NCBI RefSeq assembly: GCF_900302485.1
Contig: NZ_OMOI01000002.1
Location: forward strand, 496,001 to 560,000
Direction: 5' to 3'
Source: Aliiroseovarius pelagivivens
GTDB lineage: Bacteria; Pseudomonadota; Alphaproteobacteria; Rhodobacterales; Rhodobacteraceae
DNA: 64,000 bases
Under the pieces are notes generated by a model, which had not been told where the DNA came from, ran no database searches, and saw only the letters and a program-made list of their open reading frames with translations. This document shows, one piece after another, positions 56,168 to 64,000 of this stretch. A program made the position numbers and the translations under genes. Position 1 is the stretch's first letter; the number at the start of each line of letters is the position of its first letter.

Positions 56168-56592
56168 GTTTGGACAAAATGCCGGTCGCCTGCGCTGGCG
56201 AGGAGACTTGCAGCGGTGCGCGCGCCGCTCCAAACCGCATCGTGATCCGGTTCGATCGGGGCACTGATCTGCCGAACCGGGACTGCCAGAAAGATGTGAC
56301 AGATCTTTTCGGCCCACAGGTCATACTCTGGCATGAAGGTGAAGCGGCGATACGCGCCCAAGCGTACGGGATTGCGGATGGTCCAGCCGGTTTCTTCCAT
56401 AACTTCGCGATGCAGGGCCGCAATTGGGCTTTCACCGGGATCAATGCCACCGCCGGGCAACTGGTATTCGTCGAAGCCTCCACCCTGATGGGTTAGCAGT
56501 ATGTCCTGCCCACGCAAAAGGATCGCATAAGCGCCCGGACGCGGGGTATAGGTCCGATTTCTATGCTTTGGCGCGCCAAATCTTCGGATCAT
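56149..56592 (-). CDS. NUDIX hydrolase (unknown substrate)
   Basis: The 147-residue protein has a NUDIX box in GGGIDPGESPIAALHREVMEETGW (about residues 47-70) with the REVMEE metal-binding Glu residues. It has the GAYAILLRG first strand and an unusual early start RRFGAPKHRNRTYTPRPGAYAI. The substrate is unknown. It ends overlapping the convergent response-regulator gene by 19 nt. Confidence 0.88.
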   Translation of the reverse strand: MIRRFGAPKHRNRTYTPRPGAYAILLRGQDILLTHQGGGFDEYQLPGGGIDPGESPIAALHREVMEETGWTIRNPVRLGAYRRFTFMPEYDLWAEKICHIFLAVPVRQISAPIEPDHDAVWSGARTAASLLASAGDRHFVQTYVWDL

Positions 56593-56594
56593 CC

Positions 56595-56623
56595 CTTTTC
56601 CATTCGGTTGCTGCCACCATATA
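56595..56623 (+). promoter_or_regulatory. Possible RpoH-type promoter of hslO
   Basis: CTTT (56595-56598) and CCATATA (56617-56623) are 18 nt apart. The -10 word is the same as at hslV, but the -35 is weaker. It lies 39 bases before the hslO ATG. Confidence 0.3.
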
Positions 56624-56662
56624 GACGCGGTATGCCAAGCTGAACGCCGATAGGAAACCCCA

Positions 56663-57664
56663 ATGACTCTTGGATCTCAAATCGCATGGGATGACACCAT
56701 TCTGCCATTCCAACTGGACAACAGCGACATCCGTGGGCGCCTTCTGCGCCTTGACGGAGCGCTGGACGCGATCCTGTCCCAACACAATTACCCGCCCGCG
56801 ATCGAAGCGCTGGTGGCCGAAGCCGCCATGCTGACCGCAATGATCGGGCAGACGATCAAGCAAAGCTGGAAGCTGTCGCTGCAGATCCGCGGTGATGGCC
56901 CCGCGCGCTTGATTGCCACCGACTATTATGCGCCGAAGGTGGCAGGTGAACCCGCTGAAATCCGCGCCTATGCCAGCTTTGACGAAGAGCGTCTGGACCC
57001 CACTGGGCCCAGCTTTCCGCAGATTGGTAAGGGCATGTTCGCGATCCTGATCCAGCAAAACGAAGGCAAGCAACCCTATAAGGGTATAACGCCGATCGCT
57101 GGCAATTCACTGTCCGATTGTGCACAAGCCTATTTCGCGCAGTCTGAACAGCTGCCGACCCGCTTCCACCTGACCTTTGGAAAATCGGTCTGGGCAGGCG
57201 GCCAGGAAGGCTGGCGCGCGGGTGGCGTGATGCTGCAACATATGCCGAAAGCCTCGCCGCATGTGACGGGCGAAGGTGGTTCGGGCGAGGGCGGATTGCT
57301 GGCACCTGCCGATTTGCTGACGGAAGACGACAGCGAAAACTGGAGCCGCGCCAACATCCTTCTGGATTCGGTGGAAGAGCTGGAGCTGGTCGGACCATCC
57401 GTTCAGCCGACCGAGCTGTTGGTGCGCCTGTTCCACGAAGAAGCGCCGCGCGTCTATGATCCGCAGCCGCTTAGCTTCGGCTGCCCCTGTTCCGAGGAAC
57501 GCGTGCGCGAAAGCCTGTCGATCTATTCTGATCGTGACATTGGCCACATGACCAATGACGAAGGTCGCGTGACCGCTGATTGTCAGTTCTGCGGCGCGCA
57601 TTACGATCTGGATCCAGGCACAGTGGGTAAGGATGCAAAGGGCGCGGATGGTGACAGCGCCTGA
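56663..57664 (+). CDS. hslO: Redox-regulated chaperone Hsp33
   Basis: Hsp33 is a holdase switched on by oxidation. The 333-residue protein has the redox zinc site formed by the GCPC and CQFC pairs near the C-terminus (about residues 270-310) and the family patterns TAMIGQTIKQSWKLSLQIRG and GGVMLQHMP. It heads a run of genes continuing with a NUDIX hydrolase, cca and an RNA methyltransferase, which overlap each other and may be co-expressed. Confidence 0.94.
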   Translation: MTLGSQIAWDDTILPFQLDNSDIRGRLLRLDGALDAILSQHNYPPAIEALVAEAAMLTAMIGQTIKQSWKLSLQIRGDGPARLIATDYYAPKVAGEPAEIRAYASFDEERLDPTGPSFPQIGKGMFAILIQQNEGKQPYKGITPIAGNSLSDCAQAYFAQSEQLPTRFHLTFGKSVWAGGQEGWRAGGVMLQHMPKASPHVTGEGGSGEGGLLAPADLLTEDDSENWSRANILLDSVEELELVGPSVQPTELLVRLFHEEAPRVYDPQPLSFGCPCSEERVRESLSIYSDRDIGHMTNDEGRVTADCQFCGAHYDLDPGTVGKDAKGADGDSA

Positions 57665-58253
57665 TCAAATCTCGCGCCTTCGGGTTGCCCTGTCCCTGAC
57701 GGGGACGGGAAGCTCGGACTTTGATCTTTCGCCCGGCGTGGTTCTGCCCGCCGGACGAAAACTGCGCCCGGCTGGCGTATTGATGCCTTTTGTCGAAACC
57801 CGAACAGGGCTTGAGCTGGTCCTGACCAAACGGTCCTCGGCCTTGAAGCACCACCCGGGTCAGATTGCCTTTCCGGGCGGTAAACGTGATGCATTAGACA
57901 CTGATATTCGCGCGACAGCCCTGCGCGAGGCGCATGAGGAAATTGGCCTGAACCCGACCCATGTCGAGGTTCTGGGCCAGCTTCCCGAACACGAGACGGT
58001 CACTGGCTTTACGGTGACGCCGGTCTTGGGTTTGGTGACCTCCGAGTTCACCCCAATTGTCGAACCTGGCGAAGTTGAAGAGGCTTTCCGCGTCCCGTTT
58101 GATCACGTCACCCGCCTTGCGAATTTCAGTCGACAGGGGCGGTTCTGGCAGGGGCAAATGCGATGGTACGAAACCGTACCTCTTGGCCCCTATTACATCT
58201 GGGGCGCGACGGCGCGGATGCTGCGCGGATTGGCCGAAAGGCTGGCGCAATGA
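57648..58253 (+). CDS. CoA pyrophosphatase-like NUDIX hydrolase
   Basis: The protein of about 201 residues has the NUDIX box GGKRDALDTDIRATALREAHEEIGL and the LTKRSSALKHHPGQIAFPGGK segment (UPF0035 pattern) of CoA-diphosphatase enzymes such as NudL, so it may hydrolyse CoA and its derivatives. It starts inside the hslO tail (ATG 57648 or GTG 57651), overlapping hslO by 17 bases, and overlaps cca by four bases (ATGA). Confidence 0.9.
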   Translation: MVTAPDQISRLRVALSLTGTGSSDFDLSPGVVLPAGRKLRPAGVLMPFVETRTGLELVLTKRSSALKHHPGQIAFPGGKRDALDTDIRATALREAHEEIGLNPTHVEVLGQLPEHETVTGFTVTPVLGLVTSEFTPIVEPGEVEEAFRVPFDHVTRLANFSRQGRFWQGQMRWYETVPLGPYYIWGATARMLRGLAERLAQ

Positions 58254-59395
58254 CCTGTATTCAGGGCGACTGGATCAACGACCATGGTGCGCAGCGTGTC
58301 TGTGCTTTGCTGTCTGATGCCGGGTATCAGGTCTATTTTGTGGGGGGATGCGTGCGCAACGACCTTTTGGGGGTCGGGATCTCGGATCTGGATATGTGCA
58401 CGGATGCCCTGCCTGCCCGCGTGATGGAGCTGGCCGAGGCCGCGGGCCTGCGCGCGCTGCCTACCGGGATTGACCACGGTACGGTGACGATTGTCATTGA
58501 TCATGAGCCCTACGAAATCACGACCTATCGCAAAGACGTCCAGACAGATGGCCGACGCGCGGTTGTGGCGTTCTCGGACCGGATCGAGGATGATGCACGT
58601 CGGCGCGACTTTACCATGAACGCTTTGTACGCCGACCCGACGGGGCAAATTTTAGACCCGCTTGACGGACTTCCAGATCTTCAGGCGCGTCGTGTGCGCT
58701 TTATCGACGATGCGGACGCGCGCATCCGCGAGGACTATCTTCGGACGCTACGGTTCTTCCGGTTTCATGCCTGGTACGGCGATGTCGCAGCCGGGATTGA
58801 TCCCGAGGGTCTTGCCGCCTGTTCAGCAAATTTGGATGGGTTAGAGACGCTTTCTAAGGAACGTGTCGGGCTGGAGATGCTGAAAATTCTCTCGGCGCCC
58901 GATCCCGCACCCGCTATGGCCGCCATGGCGCAGTCAGGCGTTCTGACACGTATTCTGCCGGGTGGGGATGCGTCGAAGCTGGCGGTTCTTGTGCATCTGG
59001 AAGCCGATCTGGCTGTGGATTCCTTGCGACGTCTGGCGCTTCTGGGCGGTCAAGATGTTGCCGTGGCTCTGCGCCTGTCAAAGAAGCAGGCAAAGCAGCT
59101 TGAGAACTTGCGTGATGGAATGGGCTCCTCCGCCACCATTGGAGAGCTGGCTTACAGGCTGGGGGCCGATCAGGCGCGCAACATCGCAATTCTGCGCGCT
59201 GTGATGTTTGAAACGCCGGTACCCGATGGGCTGGAACGCCAGATCGACGCCGGAGCCGCCGCCAAATTCCCAATCAAGCCCGTTGACCTGATGCCCGGCA
59301 TCACCGGCCCCGCGCTGGGCGACAAGCTGCGCGAACTCGAAACCCGTTGGATCGCATCGGGCTTCATCCTGACGCGCGAGGAACTGTTGAAATGA
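58250..59395 (+). CDS. cca: CCA tRNA nucleotidyltransferase
   Basis: This enzyme adds or repairs the 3' CCA end of tRNAs. The 381-residue class II protein has YFVGGCVRNDLLG (the GG start), DLDMCTDALP with the metal-binding Asp pair, RRDFTMNALYADPTGQILDPLDGLPDL, and RFIDDADARIREDYLRTLRFFRFH. The start ATG overlaps the NUDIX stop; the end overlaps the methyltransferase start by four bases. Confidence 0.94.
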   Translation: MTCIQGDWINDHGAQRVCALLSDAGYQVYFVGGCVRNDLLGVGISDLDMCTDALPARVMELAEAAGLRALPTGIDHGTVTIVIDHEPYEITTYRKDVQTDGRRAVVAFSDRIEDDARRRDFTMNALYADPTGQILDPLDGLPDLQARRVRFIDDADARIREDYLRTLRFFRFHAWYGDVAAGIDPEGLAACSANLDGLETLSKERVGLEMLKILSAPDPAPAMAAMAQSGVLTRILPGGDASKLAVLVHLEADLAVDSLRRLALLGGQDVAVALRLSKKQAKQLENLRDGMGSSATIGELAYRLGADQARNIAILRAVMFETPVPDGLERQIDAGAAAKFPIKPVDLMPGITGPALGDKLRELETRWIASGFILTREELLK

Positions 59396-60615
59396 GCGAT
59401 ATTACCCACACAATCACCCGTCTGGGCCATTTGGGCGATGGGATCGCCGATGGGCCAATCTTTGCGGCCCGCACCCTGCCGGGCGAGGTTGTTCGCGGTG
59501 ACGTCGCGGGCGATCGGATCGAAACGCCAAAGATTGTCACGCCCTCGTCCGATCGGATCAAACCCGCTTGCCCCCATTACAACACGTGTGGGGGTTGTTC
59601 TTTGATGCATGCCTCGGACGAGTTCGTGGCGAATTGGAAGACCGAGATTGTTCGAAATGCGCTAAATTACCACGGGATAGAGACTGAATTTCGGCCGATC
59701 CATACGTCTCCTGCCCGGTCCAGACGACGCGCTGTGCTGTCGGCGCGTCGGGGGAAGAAAGCACCGATTGTTGGATTTCATGGCCGCCGGTCTGGCACCA
59801 TCACCGAAATCACGAATTGTCACCTTATCCACCCCGAGATCCTGCAAGCCTTGCCTGCGCTGGGCGAGCTGACCACACTTGGCGCTTCGCGCAAGGGCGA
59901 GCTGTCGATCAACGCAACGGTCTCGGATGCGGGGCCAGATGTCTCGGTCACCGGGGGCAAGCCTTTGGATCGCGCGCTTCAAGCCGAGCTTGGTCAGGCG
60001 GTAAACCGCTTCGGTTTCGCCCGCTTGTCGTGGGATGGCGAAGTGATCGCGATGGAAACCCCGCCTGCGCAGAGCTTTGGAGCGGCCGCCGTCACGCCCC
60101 CGCCCGGGGCGTTCCTGCAAGCCACGCGCGAAGGCGAAGCCGCCCTTCTGGCTGCGGTACGCGAAGCGATCGGCAATTCGGAGCGGATCATTGATCTGTT
60201 TGCAGGCTGCGGCACCTTTGCGCTGCCGTTGGCGGAAAACGCCTCTGTTCACGCGGTCGAGGGCGTGGATAGCATGCTGAAGGCGCTTGATGCCGGGTGG
60301 CGTCATGCCCAGGGCCTACACGAAGTGACGACCGAAACACGCGACCTGTTTCGAAATCCGCTTTATGCCGAGGACCTGAAACGCTTTGACGCTGCGGTCA
60401 TCGACCCCCCGCGTGCCGGGGCCGAGGCGCAGATCGAGCAGATTGCGGCGTCGGACCTGTCAGTTGTGGCAATGGTGTCGTGCAACGCAGTCAGTTTTGC
60501 GCGTGATGCCAAGATTTTGCTTGATGCAGGGTTTGAAATGGATTGGATACAAGTTGTGGATCAGTTCCGCTGGTCAGCTCACACCGAACAGGTGGCCAAG
60601 TTCCAGCGCCGGTAA
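59392..60615 (+). CDS. TrmA/RlmD-type RNA (uracil-5)-methyltransferase
   Basis: The 407-residue protein has an N-terminal TRAM-like part, a Cys cluster for a 4Fe-4S site (ACPHYNTCGGCSLM plus a later Cys), the SAM loop LFAGCGTFALPLA, DPPRAGAEAQIEQI and the catalytic Cys in MVSCNAVSFARD. This fits the RlmC/RlmD/TrmA family that makes m5U in rRNA or tRNA; which site it modifies cannot be told. It overlaps cca by four bases. Confidence 0.92.
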   Translation: MSDITHTITRLGHLGDGIADGPIFAARTLPGEVVRGDVAGDRIETPKIVTPSSDRIKPACPHYNTCGGCSLMHASDEFVANWKTEIVRNALNYHGIETEFRPIHTSPARSRRRAVLSARRGKKAPIVGFHGRRSGTITEITNCHLIHPEILQALPALGELTTLGASRKGELSINATVSDAGPDVSVTGGKPLDRALQAELGQAVNRFGFARLSWDGEVIAMETPPAQSFGAAAVTPPPGAFLQATREGEAALLAAVREAIGNSERIIDLFAGCGTFALPLAENASVHAVEGVDSMLKALDAGWRHAQGLHEVTTETRDLFRNPLYAEDLKRFDAAVIDPPRAGAEAQIEQIAASDLSVVAMVSCNAVSFARDAKILLDAGFEMDWIQVVDQFRWSAHTEQVAKFQRR

Positions 60616-60710
60616 GCGGAATTTGCACCAATTGATCCGTCAGATCCGATGTGGTTTGAGTTGGCTGACGCGCACGATACCATGTGCCAAACAAAAAGTA
60701 CGGGTGTAAT

Positions 60711-61205
60711 ATGAGAACCGTCGTCGCAATCGCAGCAGTGCTTGCCCTTTTATTTACCGCCTCGTGTGGGCCAAAGCGTCATCAGTATGACGGGCCCGAG
60801 GTCACGCGGATTATCGTGAATAAAGAAGATCGAAAGATGTACCTGCTTCACGGGACCGAGATCCTGAAAAGCTATAACATCGAGCTGGGCTTCGCTCCGG
60901 AGGGCCACAAGCAGTTTGAAGGCGACGGGAAGACCCCCGAAGGGCGCTATGTGATTGACCGTCGCAACCCGAACAGCGCTTTCTATCTTTCAATCGGGGT
61001 GTCTTACCCCAACCGCGCGGATGTAGAGTACGCCAAGGCTCAGGGTGAGAAACCCGGCGGCGAGATTTTCATCCATGGCGGGCGTCGACCGAAAGATCCC
61101 AAGCGGCCTGATTGGACGGCTGGCTGTATCTCGGTCAAGAACCGCGAAATGCTTGAAATCTATACGATGGTGCGGTTGGGCACGGTCATTGACATCAACC
61201 CATAA
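60711..61205 (+). CDS. L,D-transpeptidase lipoprotein (YkuD domain)
   Basis: The 164-residue protein has a lipobox (TASC, Cys about residue 19) and a YkuD domain with IIVNKEDRKMYLL, FIHGGRRPKDPKRP and the catalytic Cys in WTAGCISVKNREM. L,D-transpeptidases make 3-3 crosslinks in peptidoglycan or attach lipoproteins to it. ATG at 60711 has only a weak GGGTG ribosome site. It is followed by a bidirectional terminator and the convergent CAP-domain gene. Confidence 0.9.
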   Translation: MRTVVAIAAVLALLFTASCGPKRHQYDGPEVTRIIVNKEDRKMYLLHGTEILKSYNIELGFAPEGHKQFEGDGKTPEGRYVIDRRNPNSAFYLSIGVSYPNRADVEYAKAQGEKPGGEIFIHGGRRPKDPKRPDWTAGCISVKNREMLEIYTMVRLGTVIDINP

Positions 61206-61210
61206 ACAGG

Positions 61211-61239
61211 AAGACCCGCCAATTCAGGCGGGTCTTTCG
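61211..61239. terminator. Bidirectional terminator between the L,D-transpeptidase and the CAP gene
   Basis: AAGACCCGCC, a six-base loop AATTCA and GGCGGGTCTT, then TCGTTTT on the plus strand. It lies 6 bases after the plus gene and 21 before the stop of the minus gene. Confidence 0.85.
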
Positions 61240-61259
61240 TTTTGGTCTGTGATCTGGGC

Positions 61260-61754
61260 CTAAGCGCCGACTTCCAGCACCCACCAGATTTTACCGTTGG
61301 ATTCCTGATGCCACGAGAACCCCAGATTCCGTGCTCGTGGATCCATGATGATGCGGCGCGTGTCGTGGTTTGCCATCCAGGCGGACAGGGTTTGAAGTTC
61401 GCTTTCGAAGGTCTCGGAGATCGTTTCACCCAGATAGAGACCAGTATACCCAACCCGGCGCGCACGATCGACAGGTGACGACCCGTCCGAGCCGAAATGC
61501 CATGGGCGGTTCTGAAGAGACATGTCCTGAGCATGCGTCTTGGCAGCTGCGTTCAGTTTGCTGTTCAGCTGCATTGGGCCTGCGCCCGCAGCGGCCCGCA
61601 GCTCATTCACGGAATCCAGCATCCGGTATTGGATGGACGAGGTCTTCGCCGCCGAAATCCGATACACTTTGACGCCACCACCAGTCGTTGTCGTGCTGGT
61701 CGTACAAGCTGCCAGAGTGGTTGCTGTGGCCAATGCCAACAAAATCGCGCGCAT
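61260..61754 (-). CDS. CAP-domain (SCP/PR1-like) lipoprotein
   Basis: The 164-residue protein starts with a lipoprotein signal peptide ending LAAC followed by a Thr-rich stretch (TTSTTTT). The rest is a CAP domain with LDSVNELRAAAG, KTHAQDMSLQNRPWHFGSDGSSPVDRARRVGYTG and SAWMANHDTRRIIMDPRARNLGF, with conserved His and Glu-type positions. Bacterial CAP proteins are extracellular and of unclear function. ATG at 61754 is used; another ATG lies at 61766. It is convergent with the first L,D-transpeptidase. Confidence 0.85.
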   Translation of the reverse strand: MRAILLALATATTLAACTTSTTTTGGGVKVYRISAAKTSSIQYRMLDSVNELRAAAGAGPMQLNSKLNAAAKTHAQDMSLQNRPWHFGSDGSSPVDRARRVGYTGLYLGETISETFESELQTLSAWMANHDTRRIIMDPRARNLGFSWHQESNGKIWWVLEVGA

Positions 61755-61922
61755 GGATACTCTCATCAATATAATCTTGTTCTAGCGCCTCACTATAGAC
61801 AGTATGTGGCGAATTCAAATAACGGGTGCGCGATATTGCCGATTCACGCCGGTTTGATTTGCGACTGATGCGGTCGCGCAATATAGGTTACGTTAACAAA
61901 GTAAGTTCATTGGAGTGGCAAT

Positions 61923-62525
61923 ATGAGTGACACCCCCAGCACAAAGTTTGGCCGTCGTACATTTCTGACAGGCATCGCCGCTGCTGCGGGCGGTGTGGCA
62001 TCGCCTGCAATTGCGCAGTTTGACAACTCGACCGCGGTCGAGCGCGACCTGACCGAGGTGGTGAAGCGCAATATTTCCAGCTTCCGCACGCTGGATTGGC
62101 GACCCTATTTCAGCAACACCAAGAAGGGTGTGATCTTGGTGGATATCAGCTCGCGCTGTTTGCACTATTGGTCCGAGGATCAGGCGACATATCGCCTGTA
62201 CCCGACATCCGTCCCGCTGAGCGAAGATTTGACCCGCCGTGGCCGCACAAGTGTGGTCCGCAAGGTCGAAGGCCCGTCTTGGGCGCCAACCCCTGCGATG
62301 CGCAAGCGCAACCCGGAGTGGCCCTCATTTGTTGGCCCGGGTCCGGACAACCCGCTGGGTACTCACGCGCTGTATCTGGGGTGGAAATACTATCGGATCC
62401 ACGGCACCCACGACACGCGCAAGATCGGGCGCCAGTCGTCGAACGGTTGTATCGGACTGTATAACGAACACATCGCCGAGCTTTTCGCGCTGACGAAGAA
62501 CGGCGCGCAGGTTCTACTGATCTGA
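61923..62525 (+). CDS. L,D-transpeptidase with Tat signal (YkuD domain)
   Basis: The 200-residue protein has a twin-arginine motif (GRRTFLTG) with a hydrophobic stretch and a cut site AIA (about residue 31), so it is exported folded. The YkuD domain has VDISSRCLHYWSEDQATYRLY, KYYRIHGTHDTRKIGRQSSNGCIGLYNEH with the catalytic His and Cys. It is the second L,D-transpeptidase in this cluster. ATG at 61923 is preceded by TTGGAGTGG. Confidence 0.9.
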   Translation: MSDTPSTKFGRRTFLTGIAAAAGGVASPAIAQFDNSTAVERDLTEVVKRNISSFRTLDWRPYFSNTKKGVILVDISSRCLHYWSEDQATYRLYPTSVPLSEDLTRRGRTSVVRKVEGPSWAPTPAMRKRNPEWPSFVGPGPDNPLGTHALYLGWKYYRIHGTHDTRKIGRQSSNGCIGLYNEHIAELFALTKNGAQVLLI

Positions 62526-62546
62526 ACGAAGATCACAGAAGGAACG

Positions 62547-62577
62547 AAAAAGCCCCGCAATTTGCGGGGCTTTTCTT
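62547..62577. terminator. Bidirectional terminator between the L,D-transpeptidase and trxA
   Basis: AAAAGCCCCGCAA and its complement TTGCGGGGCTTTT are nearly a perfect palindrome with a tiny AT loop and are followed by CTTTT. It lies between convergent gene ends. Confidence 0.9.
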
Positions 62578-62594
62578 TTGGCAGTAAGCCGGGA

Positions 62595-62915
62595 TCAGAC
62601 GCTTTCTTCGATCCAGCTTTGCAGGGCCGCTTTCGGAGCGGCGCCAACTTTGTTCGAGATCACTTGACCGTCTTTGAACATGAACAGCGCCGGAATGCCG
62701 CGCACGCCCATCTGAGCCGGCGAGTTCGGGTTTTCGTCCACGTTCACCTTCACGATTTTGACCTTGCCTTCATATTCGGTCGACAGCTCTTCCAAAGCTG
62801 GGCCGATCTGTTTGCAGGGGCCACACCATTCGGCCCAGAAATCTACAACAACGGGAACATCCGCGTTGCGGACTTCTTCATCAAAGGTGGCATCGGTGAC
62901 AGCGACGGTTGCCAT
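62595..62915 (-). CDS. trxA: Thioredoxin
   Basis: TrxA reduces disulfides in the cytoplasm with thioredoxin reductase. The 106-residue protein has the active site [13 protein letters not shown] (Cys-Gly-Pro-Cys near residues 31-34), VDENPN and the cis-Pro in [13 protein letters not shown] at 62915 has AGGAG seven bases before it. It lies 33 bases after addA on the same strand, as in other Rhodobacterales. Confidence 0.97.
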   Translation of the reverse strand: MATVAVTDATFDEEVRNADVPVVVDFWAEWCGPCKQIGPALEELSTEYEGKVKIVKVNVDENPNSPAQMGVRGIPALFMFKDGQVISNKVGAAPKAALQSWIEESV

Positions 62916-62948
62916 TAGCATTCTCCTGAATTTTTGGTTGTTCAGAAC

Positions 62949-64000
62949 CTAGGTAGCTAGACCCCCAGCGTCAAGGCGACCAAATGCGTCATCGACAAGT
63001 TGGTCGTCCAGCGGCATCAGCTCACGCGCTTGTGTCCATAGGATTGCGGTGTGCACCGGTCGATCCGGGTAAATGGTGCGCAACATCCAGCGATAGGCCC
63101 CCAACTGACGCAACAGCCCTTCGGGGGTTCGGGCGGGATGATCCGGTATGGCACGGTTCGATTTGAAATCCACGGCCAACACGTGTTCGTCGGTGACAAT
63201 CAGCCTGTCGATGAATCCGTGCAAGATCTGCCCCGGATCATTTGGCACATGCCCGGTGATGGGGGCTTCTGCGATGCTGTTTGCATCGAATAGATGCGAT
63301 AGCGCTGCGTCGGTCAGAAGCGCTGATACCTCATCGGTCAGGTTACGGATCACACTAGGGTCTGCCGCATCTGGCCCGCTGGACAGCAGATGCTGGGCGA
63401 CTCTGTCCCAGTTTTCTGGGGCGATACTTGGTAGATGCTCCAGCAACAGATGGATTTGTCGCCCGCGGATCAACGGATCCTGCCCATCTGCCAACTCGGC
63501 TTCGCCTGGAAGTGCCTTTGCGCCACCCAGATCGGAGGGCGACAAGGGTTTTGGCGCGCTGACAGGAGGGGTGGCAATTGTGGCCAGCCAATCCGGCAGT
63601 TTGTTTTGCTGATCATCCTGCGCGGTGGGGTCGTTTACACCCGGATCGGGCCAATCGCCCATGGCATAGCGCTTGCCAGTGCCGGTCGGGAACACATAAT
63701 CCGCACCACCAGCACGCTCCATTGCTGCCTCGCAAACGCGATACCAGCCGGTATCGGCCTTCCCAAGGTCTCCGGCGGCCGTCAGGATCAACCACTGCTC
63801 GGCGCGGGTCATTGCGACGTAAAGCAGCCTTGTGCGCTCTTCGATCTCTGCCTCTTTTAGGCCCTCGGCCACCTCGTCAATCGCCTCGGTCCGGTCCGCT
63901 TTCGAGGGGAACCAGAACGGGCGATCCGACGGTAGCTTGCCAACCTGAGGCGGGTCCGAGGCCCGACGCGCGGCCAAATCCGGAAGCAGTACGATTGGCG
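62949..64000 (-). CDS. addA: Double-strand break repair helicase/nuclease AddA (C-terminal part)
   Basis: The frame is open to the window edge, so the N-terminal helicase part is missing. The visible 350 residues hold the end of the UvrD-type helicase domain (IVLLPD, RLLYVAMTRAEQWLIL) and the C-terminal RecB-like nuclease with LHGFIDRL and LAVDFKSN, the Asp and Lys of the nuclease site. AddAB processes DNA breaks for RecA loading. It reads toward trxA. Confidence 0.93.
   Translation of the reverse strand, partial: PIVLLPDLAARRASDPPQVGKLPSDRPFWFPSKADRTEAIDEVAEGLKEAEIEERTRLLYVAMTRAEQWLILTAAGDLGKADTGWYRVCEAAMERAGGADYVFPTGTGKRYAMGDWPDPGVNDPTAQDDQQNKLPDWLATIATPPVSAPKPLSPSDLGGAKALPGEAELADGQDPLIRGRQIHLLLEHLPSIAPENWDRVAQHLLSSGPDAADPSVIRNLTDEVSALLTDAALSHLFDANSIAEAPITGHVPNDPGQILHGFIDRLIVTDEHVLAVDFKSNRAIPDHPARTPEGLLRQLGAYRWMLRTIYPDRPVHTAILWTQARELMPLDDQLVDDAFGRLDAGGLAT

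Noticed and set aside
1..64000. tRNA, rRNA, CRISPR arrays, insertion sequences or prophage
   Set aside because: Looked for in the gaps and for repeated units or transposase-like products; none was found. All large ORFs with sense are core genes.

Overview
The window comes from the chromosome of an alphaproteobacterium, most likely a marine Rhodobacteraceae member of the Roseobacter group. The evidence is the gene order (ppiC-argJ-mutT; nit-grxC-comF; maf-aroE-coaE-dnaQ-secB; rho-mnmE-mnmG-rsmG-parA-parB; hrcA-grpE; trxA-addA), the monomeric NADP isocitrate dehydrogenase, a YlxR/L7Ae fusion between nusA and infB, the moderately high GC content and possible CtrA boxes. Almost everything is core chromosome. 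I see no insertion sequence, prophage, CRISPR array, rRNA or tRNA.

The main landmark is the probable replication origin, oriC, at about 25627-26019. It is the only gene-free stretch longer than 300 bases. It lies between divergent maf and hemJ, carries two consensus DnaA boxes plus several near matches and four GANTC sites, and ends in an AT-rich tract. About 3.2 and 5.1 kb to its right are two perfect 16-bp parS sites, one over the start of mnmG and one inside the first codons of rsmG, directly upstream of parA-parB. The window therefore holds the origin and its segregation module.

Left arm (1-25.6 kb): a 5'-truncated parvulin isomerase with argJ and mutT; a 46-residue conserved-looking small ORF; the rimP-nusA-ylxR-infB operon (minus strand) with a promoter and a terminator-like hairpin in its leader; two methyltransferases and proline iminopeptidase; a nitrilase-family/MarR/GNAT cluster; grxC and comF; hemH; hslVU with a heat-shock-like promoter; a cell-envelope and targeting block (lipoprotein hydrolase, Smr protein, mltA, Tim44-like protein, fxsA, idi, secB); and dnaQ-coaE-aroE-maf reading away from the origin.

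Right arm (26-64 kb): hemJ, rho, mnmE, mnmG, rsmG, parA, parB; then hemW, rdgB, rph opposite hrcA-grpE; mutS and galE; maeB (malic enzyme), a xi-class glutathione transferase and a membrane protein with a ClpP-like domain; two different isocitrate dehydrogenases side by side; a ribokinase-like gene, an SCP2 protein and argG; a secreted coiled-coil protein of unknown function; ilvA; a divergent Hpt / response-regulator-PP2C pair with two CtrA-type boxes between them; hslO, two NUDIX enzymes, cca and an RNA methyltransferase; two L,D-transpeptidases flanking a CAP-domain lipoprotein; trxA and the 3' part of addA.

The most interesting signals beyond ordinary annotation are the oriC/parS layout, the CtrA-box-controlled Hpt/PP2C pair, the attenuator-like leader of the rimP-nusA-infB operon, the small ORF at 2488 and the secreted repeat/coiled-coil protein at 52128. 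I did not find a wholly new multi-gene system.
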